From NCBI GenBank assembly GCA_023212725.1, contig JALBYF010000050.1:79108-143107 (forward strand): a stretch of DNA of 64,000 bases, written 5' to 3'. Of the stretch, positions 1 through 9,191 are shown one piece after another. Positions within the stretch are counted from its first letter, which is position 1, and each line of letters opens with the position of its first letter. Below the pieces are notes generated by a model that was given only the letters and a program-made list of their open reading frames with translations, did no database searches and was not told the origin of the DNA. A program made the position numbers and the translations under genes. The stretch comes from Tranzscheliella williamsii. Its lineage: Eukaryota > Basidiomycota > Ustilaginomycetes > Ustilaginales > Ustilaginaceae.

Positions 1-1240
1 CCGCCTCCTCCTCAAACTGCCGACGCCAGCTGGCCGGCGCGTTGACCCACACCTTGCGCACCGCGTCCGCCACCAGGCGACGAGCCCGGTCTTTCGCCTC
101 GGCGGGGGATCGGATGGCGAGGAAAGGCTCAGTGTCGTCCGGTCCGGCTCCATCCGGAGCAATCGGAGCAGTAAAGACCGACTTGGCATTGATGTATCTC
201 GGATTGAGCGTCTTGGCGAGGAGCGGCGGCTGGTCATCGTTGCTGTTGGCGCGGACGAGTTGTCGACGCTTCGGCAGCAGAAGGTGGACAGGCGGGCGGG
301 CAGCGGAAGCAGCACGGGCGAAGGCGGCGTGGACGGGACCGGTAGCGCCAAAGTTGGCATGCGCTTGCACCGCCCCGCCACCGGGAGTGACAGCGGGCGT
401 GTTGACGGCGCTGCTGGTGTCGGGAGCGGCTAGGCCGTTGAAGAGCTGACCAGCGGCGGAGACCAAGGATGCCTCTTCTTTGGCGACCTGAGACGCCTCG
501 AGCTTCCTCTTGTACATTCGTCTGCGGATGCTGCATATGCACTTGTAGCCCCACCACAGATGCATGGGATAGGTGGCCAAGAGGCTGAGGGCGGGCCCCC
601 AGCTGCCGCCGATGCCGGGCGCGTTGCGCCCGTGCGTGGTGATGCTGCAGAGGAGAAGGGCGAGGTGGAAAAAGACGCGGGTGGCAAAGAAGGTCACGGA
701 GAAGGCCATGTTGGATCGGAGAGGCGGATAGATGGAAGCCACTCCCATAACCAGAGTGGGCAGCTCGAAAATGGAAGCGGCGGCTGCAATGTGAGCCCAG
801 CCCTTGTGTATCCAGAAAAAGAAGAGCACAGTATAAGCGGTGTGGTGGATCCAGCCAGAAGAAAGGTTGATCAGTTTGCGATAGTAGATGGAGCCGAGCG
901 AGAGGTCAGAGACGAGATAGGCGACGAAAAACGCAGCCAGTGGCTCTGCTACTGTCTTGGTGCGTGGGTTGAGGCGGTGAAGGTCGAATCCGCCGAGGAA
1001 GAGGTCGTAAAGGTAAGGCAAGCTGGCGATGCACATGACAAAGCTGGCAAGGGTAGTGAGGATCCAGCACCGCTTCTTGAGCATCTCTTTGCCCTCTCCC
1101 TTCAAAAAAGTGTTGGAGAGCACATGGAAGGTGGTGTGCTGGAAGACGAGCGAAACGCAGAAGAGCGTATGGAGCCTCGGAGACGCTAAAGGGGACGTCT
1201 CCGGAATGACAAACCGGTCGGCAAAGGTGAAGTGGGCCAT
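1..1240 (-). CDS. TLC-domain membrane protein, 3' end cut by window edge
   Basis: The minus frame from the ATG at 1238-1240 stays open to base 1, giving at least 413 residues; the C-terminus lies outside the window. The first ~270 residues are hydrophobic with several membrane-spanning stretches and read like a TRAM-LAG1-CLN8 (TLC) protein: a His pair in SGWIHHTAYTV, then WIHKGWAHIAAASIFELP, the conserved Phe-Glu-Leu-Pro turn of the family. A basic segment (RRRMYKRKLEA) follows, then a Gly/Ala/Pro-rich, probably cytosolic tail. TLC proteins sit in the ER or other membranes and are linked to lipid or sphingolipid handling. This one lacks an obvious ceramide-synthase Lag1 motif, so a TMEM136/FAM57-like role is more likely; that is inference. 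The start has no in-frame upstream rival and the frame has no intron in the window. Confidence 0.8.
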   Translation of the reverse strand, partial: MAHFTFADRFVIPETSPLASPRLHTLFCVSLVFQHTTFHVLSNTFLKGEGKEMLKKRCWILTTLASFVMCIASLPYLYDLFLGGFDLHRLNPRTKTVAEPLAAFFVAYLVSDLSLGSIYYRKLINLSSGWIHHTAYTVLFFFWIHKGWAHIAAAASIFELPTLVMGVASIYPPLRSNMAFSVTFFATRVFFHLALLLCSITTHGRNAPGIGGSWGPALSLLATYPMHLWWGYKCICSIRRRMYKRKLEASQVAKEEASLVSAAGQLFNGLAAPDTSSAVNTPAVTPGGGAVQAHANFGATGPVHAAFARAASAARPPVHLLLPKRRQLVRANSNDDQPPLLAKTLNPRYINAKSVFTAPIAPDGAGPDDTEPFLAIRSPAEAKDRARRLVADAVRKVWVNAPASWRRQFEEEA

Positions 1241-1451
1241 GGCGGACCGTCTATCAAGCAAGGAGAGCAAAAGCGTTCAATGGAGAGCCTGCTAAGGCGA
1301 CGGACCAGCAGGGAGAACAACAGGCGCGGATGCCAGTTCAGCCAAGCAGCACTTCACTGCCTACAGGTGCATGTCGCTAGAAAGCCGTAGGAGTGCGAAG
1401 TCGGTAACCAGTCCTGACTCGAGGGTAAATATAGTGCAGCTCAACGCAGGA

Positions 1452-1544
1452 GGTGGTGGTGGTGGTGATGATGATGGTGGTGGTGGTGGTGGTGACGATG
1501 GTGGTGGTGGTGATGATGGTGGTGGTGGTGGTGATGGTGGTGGT
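1452..1544. repeat. GGT/GAT trinucleotide microsatellite
   Basis: About 93 bases of (GGT)n interrupted by GAT and GAC units lie in the 1241-1727 gap between the TLC gene and the transposon. The repeat opens long glycine or serine/proline ORFs in several frames, which I regard as artefacts. Nothing else recognisable lies in this gap; it is the upstream region of the TLC gene. Confidence 0.9.
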
Positions 1545-1727
1545 CGAGCGTTGTCCGGGTCGCTGAACGGGGACGTGAACGGTATGCAAGCTAGCTGGCT
1601 GGTGTTGTTATTGCCTGTCACTTCAACTTGCCGCTGTTTCAACGTGTCATTATTGCAGCAGGAACGTGTCATAGTCTCAACACTCACTCAGTACGTATCC
1701 AACGTGCACGTTCCCGCCACCACGAAT

Positions 1728-1763
1728 CACTAGGGTTTAACGTACTTTGGAATCATGTTTCCA
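1728..1763 (+). repeat. Left terminal inverted repeat of CACTA element
   Basis: Begins CACTAGGGTTTAACG. The first 15 bases match the reverse complement of the right end exactly; 31 of 36 bases match overall. It is preceded by the AAT target duplication at 1725-1727. Confidence 0.93.
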
Positions 1764-2285
1764 ACATAGTTGGAACAGAACTGGTTGCAGACTGATTTCA
1801 CTTGTGTTTCCGGTGGTCCTGCAAACTGCCAGATTTCAGTGTGTTTCCAGCCTCCGAGTGCAATCAATAATTTTCCAGTGTGTTTTCAGAAGGCGAAGGC
1901 TTATCCTCACGCCAGCCAAGCCCTATGATGCTTATGCTGACGCTCACATACACGCAATCCTTACGCTTCTGTCGGCCGTATATTGTTGAGCAAAGCGTAT
2001 GAGGCGTCCTACATAGCTCTCCATTAATTGCAGACTGACTTCGTACTGTAGAAGCTACCACAAAGTCAGAAGCAAGCTGAATCCAGCGGATTGTAGGAGA
2101 CTAGCTAGTCGCACGAGAGAAGCTCGCCAGGCGAAGCACTAGGGTTGACTCAGCACCGACAAGTCTGCATATGCTGAGGTTCCTGCTTGACTGTCCTTCC
2201 AGATCCTGCTCCCCGGCCATCACCACTACCACCCCTCCCTCTGCTGTCTGTAGTTTCGGGTGTAGAATGCAATATCTTATCAACA

Positions 2286-5200
2286 ATGCCAGCCCGGCGG
2301 GACCGCATGGACCTGTGCAAGTGCACGACTTGTAAGCGCGACAACATAGACGGCCTGTTGCAGGAGCATCGGATAGCTCGCTGGCACAAACAGTGAGATG
2401 AACGAGCAAAGATACACAAGGAGTTGCAGCAGATGCGTAGCAGCCGTCAGTGCTACCGTTCGCCTCAGTCTCCTGCTTCTGCTTCGGCTGCAGTCCCCAA
2501 CACCCTAACCGCCACATTCAGTTATCAGGAACAAGCGCCTCTTCCGAGTACTCCAGCGACGGATGGGGCAACCTCTCTTGACAGGCTGGACTCAGAAGAA
2601 TCCGAGGACAACAATGATGAGGAGGATTTTGACAGCTGGGATGAACAAGATGCACCAGCGGTTTTGCATGGCCCTTCGCTGGAACCGGGCAATGACCTAG
2701 GGACCACAACACAGAGCTTGCCGATGCCAAACGTCGGCTATAGTCAGCAGTTCTTCCGAGCGACCGACTCCAGCCTCCTCCGCCAGAATCATGGCCCAGC
2801 CTGGGTGCCCCTCTTCTACTGGCTTCTAATCTGGCTTGCGGCGAAGAAGGGCATGGCGCGAGGTGTAGTGTCAACGTTGCTATTCTTCGCTTCTCACTTC
2901 ATCTTGGGGGAGCACAGAACACCCATTTCGCTCACTCTGGCCACAGCAAGACGTCAACTAGGCTTCAGGACGCCCTTTGTACGCTATACCGTTTGCATCA
3001 ATGAAGCTTGCGAAAGAGTGCATCCCCTTACGTCTGCAGCGCTTTCGTGTGTCTGTGGTCAGCGGCTCTACAAGTGGGCTCCAGCCGGAGGGGAACCGTC
3101 TGCGCAGGATCACGAACAAAAGCAGCAACCTATCTGCTTCCTCACTTACTCATCGGTCATCGCTTGGCTCACGTTGCTGGTGGAGGAACGACCTGGCATG
3201 CTCAGCGACCTCAACACATGGCGAGAGTTGCGCTCGACCGCCTCACCAGCGATCAGGGACAACTTCGACGGCTCTGCTTGGTTTGAAGGGCATACGGATG
3301 GCAACTTCCTGCATTCTGACCTCAACATCAAGCTGACCTTGTCCATTGATTGGTTCTGCCCCTTTAGCATGACCTATGGGTCCAGCTACTCCATCGGCGC
3401 CATCATTCTCCGCATTGAGAACCTGGTTTACTCGAGAAGGAACGATCCGAGCCTCTGCCACGTTGCAGCGCTCATCCCCGGACCACGGCAGCCGACACGA
3501 CTATGTCACTTCCTTAAGCCGCTCATTGACGACCTCCTTCTTCTTGAACAAGGGGTCCAGGTCACGCCTTTTGGTGCAGCTGAGCCACGGACGATGCGGG
3601 CGAGGCTGCACCAGTTCTGTGGCGACACTCCAGCAAGACTGAAAGTCGGCGGTATGGCTGGGCATAGCAGTCACGGCTCCTTTTGCTCATACTGCACACT
3701 GCCCTGGTCTCAGATCGATTCTTGCGAAAAAGGCAGCCCGCGCAATCCCGAGAAACACAAGCAGGATAGTCTCGCAAGTATTGACTCTTGTCCTATCGAA
3801 GTTATGGATGCTCAAGCAACACCCGCTAGCAAGGCAGCAACACATGCAAAGGTCCAGCAGACGTGCGCGCGATACACCGAGCTGTATCGCCTCCCATACT
3901 GGCGTTCCGTGATGATGTGCCCAGTCGACGTCATGCACTGCGTCCTGCTAGGTCTTGTCAAGACCTTTTGGATGGATGTCATCGTCCACGGTAAAGCACT
4001 TGACACTCTTGACACGGTCCAGCAAGTGGTAGCTTCGTATTCTGGACCCAAGACTCTCTCAACACGAGTGCCAGCAGACATTGGCAGCACCTCCTTTACG
4101 CCTACGGCCGATCAATGGGGTGTATTGGGGCGCTTCCTTCTGCCGCATATGCTCATTGCACACTTTCGGACTCGGCTGGCAAACGTACAGGCAACGGTCC
4201 AAGTCAAGCAGCGAAAACCTCGCCGTGACCGTCCCGATCGAGCGTCTCCAGCTGGGAATCGACATGGTACTTCCCGGGAGAGCTCAGTCAGTTCACAGGC
4301 GTCGGACGAGCCCATGCATTCAGGCCAGTTGTGTTTGCTGGACACCATCGATGTGCCCATCATCCACATCGTCAATGCTAGTCTACATCTCGCTCGGCTT
4401 TGTCAACTGGTATTCCTCAAGACCTTTACCGAGTCGCAACTTCAAGATTTGGACTATCACATCAAGAGCTTCTTACAGTTGCTACGGGTGATCCTTCCTC
4501 GCCAACTGTTAGGATTTGGATATCGCAGCGCCCAAGCCACAAGACAAGTGGGCGTCGCGTGAATACATACGAGCCAAATACTCCAAGTTGGATTTTCAAT
4601 TGAACAACTGGACCACGCGAAGGCAATGGAGAAACTGGCTAGGAGCTAAGGCCACGGCTATGCAAGCAGCGAAAAGGTCCGTCAATGCACCAGGCAACCC
4701 GGAGCTATGGCGATAAGCACTTGCCTTATTGCCGGTAAGATGTGCTCAACAGCGCAACATCAGTGTAAACCCACAGCTAGGTGAGGGCCGTCGCCCAACC
4801 CGCACCCGGGGATAAGGGCAACTAAGACTCTTCGCTCACGCAAGAGAAGATATGCTATATGACTATGATCGCATATATACACGCGCAACTCGCGAAGAGC
4901 CTATGTAATAAAACTATCTAAAACCCAAGATCCCTTTGTCTGTAGTCACGCACACTGGCGACTAGCAAAGGTAAACTGCTCTTCGAACATAGTTCAACGC
5001 GAGCTCGCCATTCACGATAGCGAGTACCCTAGCCTCACTCTCCCTCAACGTTTCGCTAACCCGTTTACCAACGCCTCTGCTACAACCACCACATCGCCCT
5101 TCATATCACTGAATCAATCCGGCGATTTGGCCCTCCACGGATGTTCTGGTCTTTCAGCTTCGAGAGGATGAACCTTGTCATCCAGACCCCAACAAACGCG

Positions 5201-5971
5201 CATCGCAGAGGTGAGTTGGAACTCACGATGATGACCAAGAGCTTTGATGCTGTCCTCTCTGACATACAACTCGAACGGCGCTCGGCTCTGCACGAGGATG
5301 AGCGCTCTTTCATCCGAGTGTTTCGCAATCTGGATCAAGCGAAGCGTGTAGGCACAGCGGCAGGTGCCCTTCCGGCTGACGATGTTGTCCTTGGCAGAAG
5401 TTGCAAAACTACACTGCTGCCGCCGGCCCTCTTTACTGCAGTCCTCGAGTACTTCAGAGTACACCACCAGCAGTCTCAGCCCAACAATGAAGGCCATCGG
5501 CATGTCGAACCCTTGTCAACGTTTGACTCGACGCGCAATGACCTGGAGCTCTGCCCGCATGCGACGTTCCACAACAGCGTCCACGCAAAGGGCTCTTACC
5601 TTTCTGCCGTCAAGTCTCGCCGTAATGCTGACAGCAAGTCCAGCTTCGGCATCTTTCAGCTCCGCTCCAATCAGCAGATGGCCGTGCAAGTCCATCACAT
5701 CTTCAAGATCCGGCTATCTGGAGCACAACCTCAAGATCAGCAAGAGCATGTCTTCCTCTGGGTGCGACCTTTACGCCCCCTGGTGCATGCAGTCGAGAAT
5801 CCATTGCGCAACAGCAGGTGGTCCAGCCTCGGCTTCCACCGCGCTAAGGTACCCGAGAGCTCTACCGGTGAGTATGCCGTCCATGTCAGCTCATTCCTCT
5901 CATCCCTCGTGGTGGTACCCGACGCCTTTGACACAGGCGCCATCATCATCAAGGCTGTTGACGAGGTCTAA
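2286..5971 (+). pseudogene. Tnp2-type CACTA transposase, interrupted
   Basis: The N-terminal piece (ATG at 2286) has a small Cys motif, CKCTTCKRDNIDG, and meets an in-frame TGA at 2394-2396. The same frame then runs open to 4562 and carries family blocks of Transposase_21/Tnp2: WFCPFSMTYGSSYS, LIPGPRQPTRLCHFLKPLI, an HxSHGSFCSYCTLPW zinc-like block and MCPVDVMHCVLLGLVKTFW. The next family block, YNHHIALH followed by RRFGPPRMFWSFSFERMN, lies about 560 bases on in another frame (5060-5971). It is preceded in frame by TAA at 5057-5059, and no AG acceptor lies between that stop and the block. The C-terminal block ends at 5971 with FLWVRPLRPL-type sequence. A 48-nt intron (2393-2440) could remove the TGA in frame, but it lacks a clear branch site. 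I see no standard intron that rescues the second break, so this copy is most likely inactive. Confidence 0.8.
4563..5056 (+). other. Unassigned spacer between the two transposase blocks
   Basis: This stretch separates the main transposase frame from its C-terminal block. A 67-codon frame (4516-4716, WTTRRQWRNWLGAKA) overlaps its start but I recognise no homology. The rest is low in coding character, with several AT-rich stretches (gcatatatac, ctatgtaataaaac). It could be a degenerate long intron or a nested insertion. I found no convincing terminal repeats or target duplication for an insertion. Confidence 0.4.
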
Positions 5972-6365
5972 GCCCGTCTGTAGCCTCTCTTCCCCATGTC
6001 CCGCTTCGTCATCCACTATGTACTGATCGCCATCACACCTCTAGAAATCCATGCTGATCACACTGTCAGACCATATTGGGTACCAAAGTCCATTGCGAAT
6101 GTCCATAGTCTCGTTCAAATCGAAGCCAAGAAGAGTCAGTTGTTGCGATACTGTCGAGTGTGGTGCCCAGGGCGACTATGCTGAGCGAGTACAGAGAGAG
6201 TTGGCTGGAGGACGGTGAGAGACGGTGAAGACGGGACATGCTCGGCCGAGAGCCTTGGGGTCAATGACGGCGCTTGTTTGCAGGTGGAAGGATGTATGCA
6301 TAGCGCATGGAACATCTTGCGATCACGATGATTCAGCTGTAAGTCCAGGACGGGCATCTCGACAG

Positions 6366-7935
6366 TCAAGAGCCTCTGTCAGCAGTCTCTTCGAAGCTGT
6401 GGCCAAAGTCCGTTATAAGACCGGAGCAGCCCGTAACCCCTCCGTTTCCTGAGACGTGCACCACACCTTGAGGATGGGAGCGGGCGAAGTCCGCCGCGAC
6501 CATCCACTTCTCCACCTTTGATGACAACGGCTCGCTGGAAAGCTTACCCCTGACGAACGTATCAATCAACAACGGGGTCCTCCTCCTCGACGACGGTCGG
6601 CGCGCATCAAGGCCGTGAAGGTAGAGGTGAGCCTCCTTTGATCTCCAGGCCGGCACCACTGATCGCAATCTCTTCCGTACCACAGGCCTAGGCGTTGTAG
6701 GGAGCATAGGAAAGACTAGCTCTTCATCCGAGGATGTGCCATTGCTGCTGCCTTCGTCGGACTGGTTGCTGCCCCCATCAGCGGTGATGGTTTCGTCATC
6801 GCTCATGGCAGCCGGGTCAAAGAGCGCTGCCCACCGACGCTTCTCTACATTGGTAGCAGCTGCTACCCTGAACTCGAGCTTTGCGCGCATACGTTCGATG
6901 CGTCTCTTGTCCTGATTGGCCTTTTCAACAGCGGAAGGCTCCCGAAGCGATCTGTTCCTGGTGGCCCTGAGCTGTCGAATGGTATTCTCCAAAACCTTGT
7001 AAAGAGCTCCGAGGTCTTGGACCTCTGCTGGAACCTTGAACTTCTCCCGTTCTTGCAGCATCTGGTTTAGCACTGGGTCCAGCTGCTGTCGGTTCCAGCT
7101 GCCCAGCAACGATTGGTCCCAATCCAGGCGGAGCAATGGGCGCCGGTCTTCATCCGTTGGCCAATCATGGATCGTCAGAGGACACTCTGGGAAGCGATCA
7201 GACCTGCCGATACCCATCTTGGCCCGCAGCAGATCACGGAAACTGTCCTGAACAGGGCGATTTGTCTTGCGGTACTTTGTTGGCGATTCCTCCGTGAGTT
7301 GTGTTGATGGCAAGATAGCTGGGGTCCGCGCCGAGGTAGCACCGCTGGCCAAACCCGCTGAACTTACGTTGCCACCATCCCCAACGACGTTTGGCGACAC
7401 TTGAAGGGTTCCTACCTCGGACTCGATCCTGTTCAAGCGATCGTGGTGTTCACGGAGGTGCGTTGTGAACCTCTCCAGGTGTATAAGCTTGATCCGGATA
7501 TGCACGAAGCCGTCTGAACTGACAGCACTTACACCGTCCGCTGCCAGTTCTTCGAGGCCCTCGCGATCAGTGATCTCGGCGGAGTGGTGGAAATGGTCCA
7601 CCAACTCCTGAAACTCTTGCAGTGTCTCCCGGACCAGATCCTTGGTGAGTTCGGCCGACTCTTCCCTCGCCCTAGCAAGACCTGCTGCTAGCTGCTGTTG
7701 GACCTCCTCTCTGATTGCTGTGCGTATGGTCGATTCATTCATGAGGTCTGCTGCCCCGTAATGGGGACCATCAAGGGTTTCATTCAACTCATTCGACACA
7801 GCCGGCTGACAGACACCATGTCAGGTTTCCTTAGTAAGTATATCAGGTTGTATGAGGACTTACAATGCCACCGTGACCACCCCCTCTCTCAGCATCACCA
7901 ACATCAAGCGACCAACGGACGGAACGTCTAGCCAT
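6366..7935 (-). CDS. CACTA companion gene, predicted coiled-coil DNA-binding-type protein (503 aa)
   Basis: I model complement(join(6366..7805,7864..7935)). Exon 1 starts at the ATG at 7933-7935 and encodes 24 residues (MARRSVRWSLDVG and on). A 58-nt intron with a GTAAGT donor and a GTCAG acceptor joins it in phase 0 to PAVSNELNETLDG. Residues ~40-130 are rich in charged heptad-like sequence (IREEVQQQLAAGLARAREES), suggesting a coiled coil. A mid-region has DWPTDEDRRPLLRLDWDQS, then a Glu/Arg-rich segment, an acidic Ser-rich linker and PAWRSKEAHLYLHGLDARR near the C-terminus. Similar WRS...LD-type proteins occur beside basidiomycete Tnp2 elements in my recollection. The position matches the second gene of plant CACTA elements (TnpA-like), which binds subterminal repeats; that role is inference. 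The frame is intact, unlike the transposase. Confidence 0.7.
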
Positions 7936-8224
7936 CGTGAGTGCTGGAAGAGTTTCCGATCTCAAGCAGCGGTGGCTCAGTTTATGGTTCTAACGACAGC
8001 TCTGCATTCCAAGAACGCACTTATATAACTACCGACAACTGCTGTAGATCGTCCAGTTAGCCGGCATACAATGATAGCGCCAAGGACCTTAGCCAGGCAT
8101 CTATGGCTAGTTCAGCAATAGCGTGTTTGCCAAGATTGATTGCCCAATCTAACATATGCTTGCCCGCCTGTGTATGAGATCCTCATCGCATAACCGATCC
8201 GTTCTGACATATGCTTAGTAATTT

Positions 8225-8424
8225 TGCTGACAAATGCTGACAAATCTAAAACATGCGACGTTTTCAAAAGCATGCAAAACATGTTTGGGCCAGTGTTTGG
8301 CTGGAAACAATTTTGATTGCGACAGTTTGCAAAGACGCTGCAAACACTCCGCAAACACTACTGTTTCTAGGTAGCGTAGAAACACCCTTGTAATCATTTT
8401 GTTTCTAAAGCTCTGCAAACAGCC
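8225..8424. repeat. Right subterminal repeat region of CACTA element
   Basis: Contains the exact tandem 10-mer TGCTGACAAA at 8225-8234 and 8235-8244, and GCAAACA three times at 8340, 8351 and 8415, plus several GTTTC/GAAAC words. The left subterminal region has GTGTTTCC at 1804 and 1841 and GCAAAC at 1821. Clustered short motifs near both ends are typical of transposase or TnpA-like protein binding sites. Confidence 0.6.
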
Positions 8425-8460
8425 TGGAACCACGTTTCCAAAGGTCGTTAAACCCTAGTG
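8425..8460 (-). repeat. Right terminal inverted repeat of CACTA element
   Basis: Ends TTAAACCCTAGTG at 8460, the reverse complement of the left end. It is followed by AAT (8461-8463), matching the left flank. Confidence 0.93.
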
Positions 8461-8694
8461 AATGTATTCGCAGGCAAAGCTCGCTGCTGTTCAGTACGGC
8501 GCATGTCAATTCCACCTGCAAGACTACTCTACATCAGCCCTTTTCGCGCGCAGTTACCGGGCTCCGCTTGCTGGCTATGGCACGTTCACGCCCCTATCAG
8601 CTGTAGGCGGATGAAACAAACCCACACCTGCCAAGGATCCCTCGCCCTTGAACAACATCTTTGGTATATATGACCCTCCATCCACTTTACTGAT

Positions 8695-8812
8695 ATCTGC
8701 GGCCATAGAACCTTGAAAGCACCGCATCCCGTCCGATCTGCGAAGTTAAGCAAGGTATCGCTTAGTCAGTACTGCGGTGGGGGACCACGCGGGAATCCTA
8801 AGTGCTGCAGTT
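8695..8812 (+). rRNA. 5S ribosomal RNA gene
   Basis: The sequence contains the canonical fungal 5S core: AAAGCACCGCATCCCGTCCG, ATCTGCGAAGTTAAGC, the GTACTGCGGTGGGGGACCAC arm and GGGAATCC. The ends, ATCTGCGGCC and GTGCTGCAG, pair to form helix I, which sets a length near 118 nt. TATATAT at 8665-8671 sits 24-30 bases upstream, as often seen for fungal Pol III 5S genes, and a T6 run at 8818-8823 serves as terminator. The gene stands alone, so 5S genes may be dispersed in this genome. Confidence 0.95.
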
Positions 8813-8817
8813 CTCTC

Positions 8818-8823
8818 TTTTTT
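8818..8823 (+). terminator. Pol III terminator of 5S rRNA
   Basis: Six consecutive T residues five bases past the 3' end of the 5S gene. More T-rich tracts follow to 8880. Confidence 0.8.
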
Positions 8824-9191
8824 GGTTCGTATTTCTCATCTTTTTCGTTGGTCATTTGGGGTTAGTTTTTTCGTTTTTTTTGTTGAGACCGGTGACTATG
8901 ACAAACGCAGAGCCAGACTGAGCCTAGTCTGATACAGACCCGATCGAATGTCAACTGGATCGGGGTCTGTACATTTATGCACCCCACGCCGAGCAAGGTG
9001 GGACCAACAGCTGCCATGCGACTGGAGCGCGGGGGTTAGACAACGGCAATCTTGTGCGACGTGGCCAAGTGTGGGCTGACCGCTGCGTTGGTGCCTAGGC
9101 ATTGCGGGGAGCCTGTCGTGCTTTCCAAGTTCCTTCCGCACCCCACTATCCATCGCCGGCGTTTGTGAGCTGGATCGTAGTGAAGAGAGAC

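Larger units (their letters stand above)
1728..8460. mobile_element. Complete CACTA-superfamily (CMC) DNA transposon, 6,733 bp
   Basis: The element starts with CACTAGGG at 1728 and ends with CCCTAGTG at 8460. The outer 15 bases of the two ends are perfect inverted repeats, and the match extends to 36 bp with five mismatches. The trinucleotide AAT directly flanks both ends (1725-1727 and 8461-8463), the 3-bp target duplication typical of CACTA elements. Inside are two convergent transcription units: a Tnp2-type transposase region reading rightward from the left end and a second gene reading leftward from the right end. The subterminal regions carry short repeated motifs resembling GTTTCC and GCAAACA, as expected of transposase binding sites. 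The transposase frame is broken, so this copy is probably not autonomous. Confidence 0.93.

Noticed and set aside
1361..1733. ORFs across the GGT repeat
   Set aside because: Poly-Gly or poly-Pro products of a microsatellite, no flanking protein-like sequence.
2393..2450. 58-nt intron to remove the transposase TGA
   Set aside because: Splicing there puts the downstream sequence out of frame and soon hits a stop.
6366..7799. Companion gene starting at 7799 without an intron
   Set aside because: That frame begins with GTG, not ATG; a canonical intron links it to an upstream ATG exon.
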